A DNA stretch of 64,000 nt from Pleurodeles waltl (taxonomy: Eukaryota; Chordata; Amphibia; Caudata; Salamandridae): assembly GCF_031143425.1 (NCBI RefSeq), contig NC_090446.1, positions 1,026,987,066 to 1,027,051,065 on the forward strand. The letters are read 5' to 3'. A program made the translations under genes and the position numbers. Positions 43,593 through 57,519 of the stretch are shown piece by piece; within the stretch, counting starts at the first letter, position 1, and each line of letters opens with the position of its first letter. Below the pieces are notes generated by a model. It saw nothing but the letters and a program-made list of their open reading frames with translations, did not search any database and had not been told where the DNA came from.

Positions 43593-44797
43593 GTAAGACC
43601 GTTTTTGCAGATACATTAAACTGTTTAAACGCATGGCATTCTGCATAACGTCCTGCGTCACAGCCTCGTCATTCTATTCTAAGTAATTACTACTGACAGT
43701 TACATTGGGTTACATTAGGTTACCTTTTGCTGGGAATCCCAGGTGGCCTTTTAAATGAGTGTAAAGCCACACTGTGAAGTGATTTTATACTTGTAAAAAA
43801 TATTTTTCTAACACACGTCCTTGTTTGTATGAATCTCTGAGGGGCAGAAAGTTGGTTTGTTTCAGGACAGGCATTCCATGGAAAGTTTGGGAAAAGCTGC
43901 AAATATACTCGTTTACGGGTATTCACAAATATTTTCATAACCCATTTTCACCCTCACAAGAACTAGAGATTTCCTCTTCCAAGGGAAGGGCGACATCCAT
44001 TTTGAACGTGGAAATAAGAAACAGCAATCCGCAAAATGTGTGACATTGTTAAGGATGAGTTCCACATGAAACGGTTCAAAATGCAAGTGTGTTAATGTAA
44101 AACATTTTCCCATGTGTAAATGTACACCATTCGTAATTGGGACCGGCGGGCAGCAGGAGGGCCTGGAAGCATGTACAGGTAATACATTTGCGGTTTTTGA
44201 TCTTGTCCTGCTGCCCTGATACACATTGGCTCATGCTTTTTATAAGCAGTGCCAAACAGGCTTTGCAGAGTCCCTCTCTCGGCTGTGCCTTTCTTTGCTA
44301 CTACCTTTCATTGGTAGATAAGAATTGTAGGGAAACAGGATGTGCCAAGCACAGATTTGTGGCACATCCATATGTGAAGATGTGCACAGGATCCTGCACA
44401 AGAAACACCTATTGACCCATCTCCAAGCTCAAAATGCCCATGAGGACAGATTTATTTACGAAAGCTAATTGAACTCTAGTAGCATGTTTTTCACATGCTG
44501 AAATTCTCTAGAGAAACAGTGAATGTGCAAAATACATGGTTTTCTCAGTTTGCGCAAATGCAGATCCTGGAAACGTTTTTGTGATAGAGCTCAGTGTGTA
44601 TTGTCACTTCCTTTCTGGAATCAGTGTGGGAATTTAATTTACTGAGTAGTTTACAAGGTGTCCAGCACACATTTAGCAAGCTAGCTAAAAACGTGGGGTG
44701 AGTAACTGATGCAATTCTCTGTAACGTTATTACTCGTAATTGCTTCAAAATTACTCTGAATTGTGCATAATTACATGAGAAGCATTATCCAGCATTT

Positions 44798-44878
44798 AGC
44801 ACTGTTTTCTTAGTGCAAAATTCACCCTCACATCCAAAATGTGCCTGAGGGTGAATTTTTCACTTAGAAAACAGCACT
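44798..44878. repeat. Imperfect hairpin, 33-bp arms, 15-base loop
   Basis: The left arm (44798-44830) AGCACTGTTTTCTTAGTGCA... ends TTCACCCTCA. The right arm (44846-44878) is its inverted copy with four mismatches. The size is like a microRNA precursor, but a fold-back transposon remnant is equally possible. Confidence 0.7.
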
Positions 44879-47800
44879 GTGAATGTCTACCTTTAAACAT
44901 ATATTTAAACACATATTCCCACATATTTTTCTGCAAATATCAATGGGTTTTCTTTCCTGTTTATCGGTACGTCGGCAAACGTGTCTTTTATTTAAATGAA
45001 AGAATCTAGTTCGTGACTTATTTTCTGCAGTTTGTTCTAAAGTTCTATTTTTATGAGTAGCAAGGTTGATAGCAGTGTATAAAACGCCTATGCAGCGACC
45101 ACTCGAACCATCATATTGTCGGTAATGTCAATGCACTATTTACTAAGCTCCTTTTCAGAGAGGTACACACTTTTTGAGATTGAGATCTCTGTCCGATGTG
45201 ATGCATTTCTACTGTATCCTATTGAAAGAAAGTGTCATTTATCGACGGACCCTAACCAGTTCTCTTTGAGTTGCAATGGGAGGTAGCAAAGCTACGAAAG
45301 GTATGGTATTGACGTGTATGGTACGTACCCTTTGTACTCACTAAATATGCAGGAGAAAACAATCTTTTGTGTTTTTTACTGCAGTTTTCAAAGATATTTA
45401 AACCCGACTGTTCTTTGCCAGTGCTTGTTTAAACAGGAGGGATAAAGCACCTCTGAAATTTACGTTAAATACGTAGGCGGGTTTATTTTAATTAATCACA
45501 GGTGCATCTAATAATTGCAAGGTTGTGCCCCTGGCAATTTAACTTCTAATAACCATCTTTAATTTCAGTATACAATGAATCTACGAGATAAAGAAGTTGT
45601 GTTGGTACTGCTTTTGATCAGTGCTGGCACAGGCAATGGACTGGTGCTACCTCCAGACGAGGGCCCTGGCACTTATTCTTCCACAAATTAAGCACTGGAC
45701 TAAATGCTACAGGACCCCAACAGTAGTAGCCAGCACCCACTCACTCTCTCTTAGTTCATTGCATCAATGCTCCTGCATTGGGACTTTTTCCCCAAATTAC
45801 TCTTAATAACTGAAGCTGGCGTAATAATGCAATGTGGTGGATTTCACATCACAAGAGTAATGTGTAAATACTGACATTACTTCTATTACTCGGGCATAAT
45901 TCAAATTTCGCCCAGGCCTACTAAAAATGAGCGTAACTGTTACATTCCTGAGTTCAAATGAAATGAAACTTGACATTTAACAAAATGAAAAATTACAGAA
46001 CAATACTACACATTTGTGTTATTTTCCTCTCCTTAAGATAAATGTTCATGATAAACTTATTTTAGTATTCATGTTTTCCTATGACTTTACCTTGCCTGCA
46101 GCATATTTCTTGCTCACAACGATTTTCGTGCAATTAATCATTGTAACATGAGGTCTGCATTGAAAACATATTAACATTAGTGAGCCATGCATGAAGCTGT
46201 CTCAAGAAATCACTGAATGTGCTTTCTGTGCAAGTACACTTTAATTCTCCAAGCGTCGGTACCCCACAATGAAAATAATAGATAATGACTTAACATGTGA
46301 AAGATGTGAAAGTCATTCCTGAGCTATGACAGCTGCATACCGCTCTGTATTAGACAATGGAAAAGCAGTTCTACAGACTACCCTCATGTCCAGTCGTTTC
46401 TTGTACATTGTATGCAAGATGAGCTGCCTCTCATTGAATAGAAAGCAAAAAATCACTTCTGGTGTTGTCCTAATCTTTAAAAAAAAATGGATGCCAGTCT
46501 TTACTTGCCAGGGTTTGGAGAGTGGGGCTATTTACCAAGAATTTGCAAACAGAAGTGCACCTTTGTTGTTCTTGCTCTGGTCTGCTCAAAACTGCAATTT
46601 CTCCTGATGATCTAGGAGGGCAACTGAGAAGGGCCAGAAGAGCGGTGTACTGTTGCATTACTAGAATTCTCATGAATTGCATAGCCCAGGCTTATGTTCA
46701 GCTACTGAATATTTATAGTTCACACAATGGGGAAACTGTGTACTGCTGGACACTCTTCCATCAGCATCGATTACGAAAACTGCACTACAGGGATTTTTCC
46801 TGGGGTAAACCACTTTCGTGAATGATTCATAAATGATGTTTGTGTATGTTGTGCTTTCTCTAGATGTAATTCAAGCTGAAGTACCTAACATGGGCGTATC
46901 TGATATTTTCACTCATACATGCATTACACCGAAGGGTTTAACTCGCTACTTTACAGTGCTGGCCATTCCCACGGGCGTCAACGACGTAGTTAGTTAACTC
47001 CTGTGCAACTGAAGCTAACTTATAACTTAGTGGGGGTTCACAAATATTTGGTAAATCATTTCTCACACTTCATAGAAAATGTAATTTACACCAGAAGGAT
47101 CCAGGTACGAATTCCTTTTTTAGTGCATCAGTAACTGAAGGCTTCAGAGGTGGAGCAAGAAGGGAAAACAAACTACAAGAAATATTCAAAACAATTATAA
47201 GTGAAGCTTTTAATATAATACCAATATTTAAAGTCTAAGGATACACAGACTATGAATCCATAACGTTTGATAAACAGTCTTGAGTTTTTCGGTAAATGTA
47301 ATTTGCTTGCACCATTTTCCCCCAAACGGGGTATATTACACGCTGGAAAGGTTTGTAAACGTTATCAGCAGTGATAGCATACATTAATGTATGTCATAAG
47401 TAACCATCGTGTTTGTGAATCAGAGCCATAATGAGACTGGGTGGAAAGTCCAATAACACCTTACTGCTCATTTGTAGCAGAGTATGGCCTGACCAGAACA
47501 CCGCTCGAATTCTCGCTCTGATCCTTCTGGCCAATAGGTTCCACTCCTCTGATCGTGCGCAAATCTCATGGACAGCACACACCAACCAATCGGTCGTCAG
47601 AAACAACTTTTATACAGCCCTAGGCAGGTACGCAGCCCATTGTATTAAGAGTACAGAAGAGACGCTAGCTCAAACACAGCAAAATCTGGTCGATATTCTT
47701 GCCAGAACTATTTACTTTTACTATTGAATAAACGTGCATCACATACATTATGCAACTGTAGCGACTAATGGGGTGGTTTGCTGCGAGAGAATGCAGCGTC

Positions 47801-48247
47801 CAGTTCAATCGATACAGGTGTCCCAATATCTTTAGAAACAGCCCCAGGTCTTTAAAGATCAATGCACGGCATCTGTAAGCGTGAGACAGAGCACCCTCCA
47901 ATATGTGAACTTAAATTGGCTCTAATGATCCCTTCATGGTGCTTGCTTCGTCCAAACCGCCCTCCGGATCCCAGGCATTCCTCTCCCTCACTGTGCCTTC
48001 ATTCTCGGCCAGGCATGCAGCTGTGTGCCTCTCGCTCTACTAAGCTCTTCCCTCATGAGACATTGTTTTTTTGCGAAACTTCTAGAAGTTAAGGAAACTG
48101 CTACCCTGAAAAGGCCTTCGATAGACTGGAAAGATAGCATTTTCTAGAAACCTTGCAAGTCGTTTATTTCAGTGGTCCCTCTCTTCCGCACTGGCAGTGA
48201 GAACCGTCTGGGAAGCCCGCTCAGGAGAGTTAGGATTGCAGCGTTCT

Positions 48248-48290
48248 TGGATGGGAAATCACCCCTCTTGGATGGGAAATCACCCCTGTC
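48248..48290 (+). repeat. 21-bp direct duplication
   Basis: CTTGGATGGGAAATCACCCC-T occurs twice in tandem. No function inferred. Confidence 0.85.
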
Positions 48291-48884
48291 TGGGTCGCGT
48301 CGCGCTGTTTTAGGTTTCACGCGTCTAGACTGCAATGGAACATCAAGAATATGCGAGGAAATGAAGTGAGGATTTCGCCTTAGCGTGCATGCTGATCGAT
48401 TGGAACAAAAAAAACTTACAATGCCTACATCATCTTAGTTTAATAATCTTTTTATAAATGCCTCGCTTAAAGTGACTATTTCCATGTTTACAAAGTTGTA
48501 ACAAGCATTGCCAATGTCAATAGGTGTGGATTAGAACTCAAAGTGCCTTTTAGTCATTGGTGAGTTTAGGCACTCCCCATGCCATTGTAAGTGTACCCTG
48601 ACACTCATCTTTGTACCCCTGAATTAATTCATCTATCCACTCGTTCATTCTTGCATTCACCCACTTACCCATGGATATTAGAACACAAAAAGCTCAACAA
48701 TATGCAATATGAATTACACATGCTGCCGAAACGGTAGAATGGCAATAAAAAATTAATTAAACATAGCAGCAGACTGCCATCTTGCAATGATGCTGTGTAT
48801 CTTGTATCATTTTGTTAAACTTCCAACATAGGTGTCACATTAAGATGTAACGTGATGGCTATTTGAGAACATAAGCTATACTAT

Positions 48885-49620
48885 GCACAAATCTGCTCCA
48901 AGATGGCTTCATAGTTTTGAAGCAGTGGCCATGTGTATCTGCTTTGGCAAATCCGAAGGAAAAAAATCAGCTTGACTAGGGTGTGGGGGGTGCACATTGA
49001 TATTGAAAAGTGTGGGGCTGAGTGATAACCCCTGGGGAGCCCCGCAGGGCAGGGAACATAATTTTGAGTTAAACACCCCAAAGGCAACCATCTGCTCTCT
49101 ATATGTTAAAAAATGAGGAAAGGAGGTCACAGGCTCCAGAAGAACCACAAGGCTCACTGTGTCGGAGGCTGAGGAAAGATCAAAAAAGACTACTGCAGCC
49201 CTCCGCCAGCATCCATGATCAGTTGAATCTCTTCAGATCAAGACAGACTCTGTCCTGTGACTTGTCCTAAAGCCATATTGTGTCTTATTTATGAAACTAT
49301 TCTCATCCACATATTTTGACAGTGTTTTATTTAGATCGTTTTCCATTACCTTCTCTGGATAGGGTAGTCGTGATATAGGTCGATAATTTTTCTCAACCTT
49401 GGGGTCAAAGAAAGGTTTTTTTCAGTAGGGGTAGAATTTAAGCTTTCTTCCATTCTCCTGGTAATAGGCCTTGTTTAATGACTGTATTTAACAAAGTAGA
49501 GAGAACCAGAGCTTTCTTATTGGCTACATCATGCATTACTTTAGGATCAGAGGAGGCTCCTGACTTAGAGTGGCCAATTAACTCAACCCCTTGGTCTATT
49601 GTCAAAAGGGGAAATTCACA
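48885..49620 (-). mobile_element. LINE reverse transcriptase relic, L2/CR1-like
   Basis: Minus-strand reading with stops: NYRPISRLPYPEKVMENDLN (about 49400), NKTQYGFRTSHRTESVL, AAVVFFDLSSASDTVS (FDxSxAFD-type motif, degraded) and GAPQGLSLSPTLFNINV (about 49050-48990). These motifs in this order are typical of L2/CR1-type reverse transcriptases. Broken by stops; non-functional. Confidence 0.8.
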
Positions 49621-50039
49621 GAGCTCAAATCAATAACATCTAACATAACTTGCCCAGTTAACCATATGTTGCCTATTACCTAATTTATTATTGGGTTGCA
49701 CCATAACCATCTAAAGACTACAGTTCATTCCCATCAGGCATGCTGTAATAAATTGAAAATACGTACACAATTACTGCTGGCAAAGCAAAATGTAACGTTT
49801 AAGGGGATTAACAAGAACTATCACAGTGAAACTCTTCTGCCCAAATGGTTTGACAGTGGGGGTTGCTAGCACAAACACCCTTATCTACTATGGTAACTTG
49901 TGAGATCTGATGTGACAGAATACCTGTATATAGCCTTTAACACATTGTAATAATAGTCTACCCTTGAAGACCTATTGCCTTTAACAAATTCCATTTCCAT
50001 AATGAATAAGAAAGGCGTACAGCCTTTAATATAACTTTT

Positions 50040-51840
50040 TGTTAGAAATTGTGTTCCTGGTTGGCTAGGGTATGTACCGAAGCCAGGCATAACCCACCAC
50101 TCTGGTCTGGGCGAGGGAGCTACACACCCAAGATAACCCCTGCTCACACCCTTGGTAGCTTGGCCAGAGCATTCAGGCTTATCCCAGAGGCAATGTGTGA
50201 AACATTTGCACAGCACATACACTCTAGTGACACAATGAATACACCACAAAAAAGACCACACAATGATATATAAAAATATAAAACCACAAATCAGTGATTA
50301 CTTTTCCAGCTAGGCAACTATCAAACCATCACAGTTAGCGTGAAAAGATAAAACTTATAAGTTGCACCCGTCATGAAAAGCACCCTTCCAGTGCGTAACA
50401 AGCAGATCCTGAAATAGGCCCATTATCCCGACAAGGCAAAAACGATAAATACCATAATATCAGATCATTAAATGCAGCAGTTAGATTAGGGAGAGTTAAC
50501 ACTTGAATCACCAAAGCAGTACCACACATACATCATCCCTATGATTGTCACATCACCAGTAATACCACATAAATACTGTGCCTTTGCACCTCTATTTAGG
50601 CAGTAATGTGAGTACCAACGGTAGGCTACAGGATCTCCTGTACGTCTACTACAGTGAATATGGTAATCAGGCAGAAATCGACAAGAGCATGACCTCCGTC
50701 GATGATTCCTTTCCGTCCTGCCAGCAGATTTAAGAATACCACCCAAGTTATGCGCAAGCAGGGGGCCCCACACACTTACCACATCGGCAGCGAGGGGAGA
50801 CCTCGCTAGGTTCCATGCATGTAGTATAACAAAAGGCAGCCATCCATGTCCACACAGTGTGCTTCTGACCTCCGTAACCTCCCAGCAGGCCACTTCTGAA
50901 GAAGTAGCGTGTCCAAAGCCTTACAGGGCCTCCCATGAGGTCACACAGCTGGATGAGCCTCACAGTACTTTTGTGTACCTCCCTGGCAGAACTTGGGAAG
51001 GCCTCAGCACCGTTTCCACCTCCGCTCGATCCTGCAGGGGTTCAAGGCTTCCTGTCAGCCTGGCAACACTCGCGCACTGGTCACAGATAGGCTTCTCATT
51101 GCACACCCCTAAGGCTGCTCTGATAACTGCAAAGTGCCTCACCATACACTGGTCTTTGTCTGGAAAGGGACGTCTCTTTACTCAGAGATCTGCCCTGCGG
51201 GGTTATTTCCTAGGTAGGCACAGCACACTGCAGCACTACACTTGGGCTGGCTGACAGCAACCTCTCATCCGAGGCTCCTGGCTGACGAGGGTTCTCAAAT
51301 GGCACTGCATTCTCAGAGGGGCACCACCGAAGTACTCTCTATATTCCTTTTCAAGTGACTGGTGAGGCCGAACTCCAAGTCCCACAGTCAGTTCGGGAGC
51401 TGCCACTGGAATCCTACCCACCCTCACAGGAGCAGGGGATGGCAATCCATGGTCCTTGAGAACAGTGGGGGAGCACGAGGCACAGGCAGGCAGCAGGCCA
51501 GGCCTGAGACAGGTTTGAAAGGCTACTTCTGTGGGTCGCACAAACTGTGCTGCAGGCCCATTAGTAGCATATAATTTACAGGCCCTGGGCATATAGGATA
51601 CCACGGTACCAGGGACTTACATTAATGAAATGAAATAATGAAATGAAATAATTAAATGTGCCAAACAGATGTAAGCCAATCATACCAAGTTTAAAGGAGA
51701 GAGCTCATGCACTTTAGCACTGATCAGCAGTGGTAACGTGCCCAGAGTCCTAACACCAACAAAAAGAGGGACAGAAAAACAGGAGAAAGGAGGCTAAACA
51801 TTTTGGCTTAATCCTGCTAAAAGGGCCAGGTCCAGCACTT
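50040..51840 (+). mobile_element. LTR-like repeat family B, copy 2
   Basis: Begins TGTTAGAAATTGTGTTCCTG and carries CCCTTGGTAGCTTGGCCAGA, TCAGGCTTATCCCAGAGGCA and GGCCTGAGACAGGTTTGAAA, then ACTGATCAGCAGTGGTAAC and CCCAGAGTCCTAACA. No open interior. Frames at 50486 and 50859 are shadows of the repeat. No target duplication could be fixed. Confidence 0.65.
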
Positions 51841-54800
51841 TTCATAATAAACAGATCAGACCACTGACACCTGATATCCTTTCCCCTTGTGAGCCAATGA
51901 GGCCTATAGCCTTTATTTTCTTTTTACCATACACAACCTGAGCTTACTTTATTAAACATAAACTTTTCCCAAAGCCACCACCAGGCATAATATCATAAAG
52001 TTACAAATGCATACTAAATAATAATTGGCAAACAAAATACAACCTTCCAAAAGAGCCAATAAAGGGCTACTACAGCGCCTAAAAGACTTATCTACACTGA
52101 TAATATGGGAGATACTATGTAACAAAATAGCTTTCTACAGACTTTTGCACAGTGTAATAACAATCCACTAGTAAATGCACATTGGGTTTACCATATGTGT
52201 TTCACAGTTAGTATGACTAGCCTAATGCTACTTCCTTTGTCATATCTTTGAATAATAATAAAATCAGGCCTATACCCTAATTGTTGAATTAGAACCATAA
52301 CCATCAAAGTCCTCCTGTATTGAGCACAAGCCTTCCCGCGAGGCACAAAATGCAATACAAGCACTCTTTTTTTAGTGGAAGCACCGTACATTGGTCCAAT
52401 CAATTATAGTTATCATAAACAAGATGTGAGTGCAGCCAAGCCTCTCTCAGTTGTGCTTCTAAAAGCTATTTTTCTTTTAATCACGTCTGGTCAGGATAGC
52501 TGTGATGTCAAACTAGACTTACAAAATGTGTAGGTGTGTGCTTAAAATCAGCTACTAACAGGTATTCCGGTTAATTTCAGACTATACCTCAATACCTTTG
52601 GTTTTGCCTAAATGTTCTTCTATTCATGTATTAAAAGTTGAATAGTTACACCTAGGATTTCTTTAATCCTAGTACTAACTTGAGAGAGGTCTGATGTGTT
52701 TGTCCGGCTATGTTAGTGTAATGTTCATACATATTGCTTGATTCTAGTAGTTGGCATTTCCTCCCTTCTACATTTTTTAGAGAAGGTAACTGAGAAATAG
52801 CACATATATCCCTTTTTCACCTCCTGCCCTCCCGATTTTCTTTGTTCTCTTTCTGATCATCATAGGGCTTTGAAGTGACCTGACAGTGGCACAAGGGATC
52901 ATCCTTACAAGTTTCTCCTATTCCCTCTCCATCCGATTCTCCCCTTGCTTTCCTCGCCTGTTCTCTCATTCTCGTAGCGGTACCTTGAAGCAGTGCAAGT
53001 GAGAAATTAGCTCTTCAGAAACCGAACCATGATGAGTGAAAATAGCTGAAGGCACTCTCCTGAGGGCAAGATCATAACAGTTACTGGGCAGGAAGAAACC
53101 ACCTCAACTCCTTAATGTCCAGTTCTGTCCTGTGACCTTGGGTGTTCACAATCACATGCATTACAGTATAGCACATGAAAATGAGTTTCCTGTGAGTGAA
53201 TGGGGAGGAGATGAAAAATTAAATTGTCAGACGGTGTCAGAGCGAGAGAATCCATTAGTATGTTAGCAGAGTAAATCTCTTGGGTGAGACGTTGCAAACT
53301 CACAGATATGAAGATAAAATCCTGAATCCTGGAATATGTCTGTGATGGTGCAACACATCTACTGAGCATGGGCCATTGATCCAGTGTGTCTTCAAAGCTG
53401 TGCCTTTCAATAGAATCTCAGTGCAGCAATAAATCTCTCTGACAGCAAAGAAAACTACTTTGTTTTGCATGTATGAGTCTCAGACATGTTTCAGGCGGGG
53501 GGAATTGTAGAGGAGATTTGGTTATGATTTCATCCTGCATTTGGCAATTGCTGTTGTGTTATTTGCCTCAGAAATATCTCATTTCATGCATTTTGCCAAA
53601 TGTATCATCAATGATATCATAGTCAGGTGCTGTTATCGCTCCAAACCTAGACGTTATATATTTTTTTTAAAGTGGATCCCCTTTTCTCTACAGCAAAAGG
53701 TAAAGTATTTAACTTCCACTGTACCCCAATTGCACACATGCTTCCACTCAGTCTGCATGCCATTTGCTCAACACTGACCCAGGTAAACAGAGGCATTTCT
53801 TTCAACATGTTGTCTTCTGCAGCCATCTTTTAGAAGATGTTGCCTACAGAAACAGCTTTTAAGGCCATTGCCCCTCATTCAGGATCCACTTTAACTCTTG
53901 TTATTGTTTGAAGACATTGGTTTCTTCAGTCATATCCCTTAAGGCACATGACTATGTAAAACTTTGGATATCCACGGAAGCCAGATATCAGACAATTCTA
54001 GTATTGGATTTGGTTCTCCTAGATACCGCAAAGGTTACTCTATCCAGAGTAAACAAAATGTGTCTTTAATATTTTCACCTCTGACACTGTCCTGCAATAA
54101 ATGAGGCACAATGATATGACCACTTTGGCTGAAAGTTCCCTTCTTGAGAGGAACTTGTTATCCTGCCAACACACAAGGCACAAGTTGCCAAAGATTATAA
54201 TATTTTCATTCTGGGTATACAGATAAAATAAATGCCCTTTAAAAGACTACATACTAAAGGATGTTTAATACTAAAGGATGTTTGCCTGTCAGCACGCCAT
54301 TGATAGTAATATGTGCTGTAAAAAAAGCAGCTCTGGAGACGTGTATTGTTTTGTCGGCGAGGCATAGGTTGGAGAGGATATTCAGAATGTTGACAGCCTT
54401 GTTCTCCACAGATTCAAGCTTCCATCTCATACATCAATGGGACTAACTTCTCCAAGCTGAACTTTTGTCTCTGCCAAGGGCTTCCTGATGTAATCTAAAG
54501 TCTGGTACAATAGTCCTGGTAATTTTGCTTGCTTTGTGCAATCTTCTATGCCATCTGGTGAAGAGATGCTCCAGGACTAGCTGGAGTCAGTTCCTCTGGT
54601 TACTTCACAAAATGTTCAGAAGATGGGAAGGATGAGAGAATCCCAAGAAAGTTCCAGAAGAACTAGAAACCAAACTTGTGATATCCTGTACAGTGTCACT
54701 AGGACTATCTGTGGAGACAATTTAGTGAGCAATGAAAGCGGTGGAAAGAAGGCTTCCTCCAATCCTGAGTTAAGGAATACTTAGCTTCAGCCATTGGGTC

Positions 54801-55079
54801 CTGGCCTTAAGAAAATATAAGGGGCCTCGGTCTTAAGTGCTGAATGGGCACTCCAAAGAATGAACCCAAGTGTCCTTTGTTATCTCCTGCCACCGGTGGA
54901 GGAAAAAGGCCAGGGTTTTGGTTGGGAGAAATTGGTAATCTTAACTTGAAGTTCCTCGTGGAGTGCTGCTAAAATTATGACTTTGAATGGTAACTTTTAA
55001 AGGGCTGGACTAAGTAGATTGGTGCAATACTAGATTTTGCCTAACCAAGAAGAAATAACATTCACACTTGCAAGATGCC
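51841..55079. other. Unassigned, no gene
   Basis: No supported gene, RNA gene or clear repeat boundary. The rightmost few hundred bases (54850-55080) may belong to the LINE that follows. Confidence 0.4.
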
Positions 55080-56050
55080 AAATTCATGTTCCAATCTGGG
55101 TCTGCCTTTCTATCACTTACTTATCGAATGTAGAGATTTTGACTTTCAGTCCTACCCTTTTTGTATTTTAGGCCTCTCACTTACCTAATTGCTACCTTCA
55201 GCATAAGGTTCCATGCCCATTCTGATGATACCCAGTTGATCATCCATTCAAGTGGAGACTAAGCCATCCTTCACATCTATTTCTAGGATTGTATGAATTA
55301 TATTGCTGATTAGAGAATGCCAGTTTTCTACATCTCAACTCAGACAAAACAAAGATTATAGTTTTGGCAATTCTTCTTGGGCGTGCACCTGGTAGCTTTC
55401 TCTCCTTGAAACCCTCCATGATCCTGTCTTTTCTCGCCATCATTTAGGAGTTATCTTTGATTCTCAGTTTTCATTCAAACATCATATTAACAAGATATCT
55501 ATTTGTTTCCTTTATTCTAAAAAAAGTGCTACATACAATTTTGCCTTTACTCCTTATCACAAAAGCATATTCCAGGCAATGATTATCTCTCACTTGGAGT
55601 TATGGAATTCCCTTTTGCTTAATGTTGCTCAATACTTGATCTATTTTGTGCAGTTGATTCAAAACTCTGACTTCACGTACTCACTCAACAAAAGCACTTC
55701 TTATTTAGCACACTCTGCCCCTTATCCCGAAACGATTCACCAATATTAACTTTTTTAATTCAAAGGGCCTTTTTGTTCCATACTACTATGAGAAAAGATT
55801 TCTCTGTTGCCAACCATTTCCTATCTCTCCGCATGTTCCAAAATTCTCAGCTTGGTAGCAGGCCATTTCTATTGTTAGGGCAAAAGCATGAAACAGCCTT
55901 CCACTCTCTCTATGAACAGCAAGCAGATTTTTAATGTTTTGTAATCCCCTGAAGACTCTTGTTCTCCAATTTATATGATGTTCCCTTCTCTTGTGTATCA
56001 TTACTCTTAGGTTTTGCAATGTCAGCACCAGGACACGTTATTGAGGGTAA
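55080..56050 (+). mobile_element. LINE reverse transcriptase 3' relic, L2-like
   Basis: Plus-strand reading with stops: a degraded ADDTQL-type motif (TTCTGATGATACCCAGTTGA at 55220), LNSDKTK-like (about 55340), HLGVIFDSQFSFKHHINK (55440-55495), SHLELWNSLLLNVAQYLIYFVQLIQNS (55590-55670), and near 55860-55980 a C-terminal stretch resembling the W(N)SLP...F...LKT tail. This order is that of L2/CR1-type LINEs. Many stops; non-functional. Confidence 0.78.
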
Positions 56051-56479
56051 GTTCACTCTTCATAAAAATTAAACTCAATCAGTCACTCAACAAATAAATC
56101 CCAGCTTTGGGAGTTTGTGAGTAACAAAAGAAATGCTGAGTGGACCAGAAGAAACACAGCTGCCTGCTCAGCATTCATCTGAGCCTTAACCATATCTACT
56201 GCACTGGTGGATGCACTCAAGGTTCAGAAGCCCTTGGTAGGAAAGAAGGAATCTCTACTTTGAATTAGTACTTCAAATGAAGCTCTGAGATTTAAGATTG
56301 GAAAAGTTCACTACCAATACAAAGTCTTCCACTTTAGGCTTAAATTAGTCCCCGTGTCCTCTTAAGTCATGACAGTTGGAGCAGATTTTCTTCATCCAAA
56401 GACAATTTCATTTATCCCTACTTGAACACTGGATTACTCAAGGCCGTCTCGCTGCACAAGATTGTGCAGGATCTGCAGA

Positions 56480-57450
56480 CAGTGTTAGATCGTCTGTTAT
56501 GCCATTAATTGTGTTTGACCAATGACTTTGTGTTTCACCACTGCGCATATTAGTTGTTCAATGTTCATCAGTAGCACATTACATTTTGTATTCAGTTTAG
56601 CTGCCTACGGGCTTTAACATGGCATTAGACATTACATTCTGTATTCAGTTTAGCTGCCTATTGGCTTTAACGTGGCATTAGACATTACATTTAGTATTTA
56701 GGTTAGCTGCCTATTGGCCTTAACGTGGCATTAGACATTACATTCTGTATTCAGTTTAGCTGCCTATGGGCTTTATCGTGGAGTTTGATATTGCAGTTGA
56801 GACATTACAGATGAGCTGTGTTTTTCCACATGGTAGACCACGCTGTGTTTTTCGTATTGTGTTCACACCGAACCCTAGCGTGATAAGATAGGGTATATTT
56901 TGTGTTTTCCCCTCTACTCAGCCTTGAGAAGGAGTGAGGTAGGAGATCTGGCCAATCTCCAATGGCTTGTTTTCTTCCCAACTCTGCATTTTTTGACTAG
57001 TAGAGGAAAGGGCCTGTTAGCAGGCTTTTTCATTATATGACGGTGTCCCTGGGCAGCAGCAAGGGGGAATTTTCCAAGACCTCAGTCAGGAGCGGACGTT
57101 AGCTGCCTGACCTCACATTTGGGTGGAAAATCTCTTTCTCGTAGTTGAACAGGAGTCATCAACTTGCAGGCATGAGAAAGATGACGAGCAGTGATAGGCC
57201 CTACAGTGATGAATTTTGACTTTTATTCTTTGCTTTGAAGTTATGCTATAATATAATCACATGTATTTGCTGTGTACATTGCAATTAAGAATCACTTTGA
57301 TATATTTTCCTTTCATTGCTGTGCCTACTTTTAAACGTGTGCTTCCAACCTACTAATCTCGTCTCCCAGGAACCTCGTGGTGAAGTAATATTAATAAATG
57401 TCTTCTTTAAACTAAGAAGTGCATTTCAGAGAAATTTTGTCAGCTCAGTC
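56480..57450 (+). mobile_element. Possible solo LTR with internal tandem repeats
   Basis: Starts near TGTTAGATCGTCTG (56483), has a 53-bp array, GC-richer sequence with an internal TATATGACGGTG (57035) and an AATAAA (57393) near the right side. The layout resembles an LTR (U3 repeats, then promoter, then polyadenylation signal). Neither the right end nor a target duplication was defined, so this is tentative. Confidence 0.3.
56576..56790 (+). repeat. 53-bp tandem array, about 4 units
   Basis: ACATTACATTCTGTATTCAG, then TTTAGCTGCCTATTGGCTTT and AACGTGGCATTAG, repeats with a 53-bp period (starts near 56576, 56629, 56682, 56735). Confidence 0.92.
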
Positions 57451-57519
57451 ATAAGATAAGGAAAGTAAAACAGTCGTCTCCAAGATCTAGGACTTTAGAT
57501 CAATGCAGCAAAGCCCATC

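Larger units (their letters stand above)
43593..48880. other. Low-repeat region, no recognised gene
   Basis: Downstream of the candidate exon no second exon could be recognised. Noted inside: a hairpin (44798-44878), CCAAT-type motifs (GGCCAATAGG near 47530; ACCAACCAATCGG near 47580) followed by TTTATACA at 47611, and a 21-bp direct duplication at 48248. Open frames here have no domain support. Confidence 0.4.
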
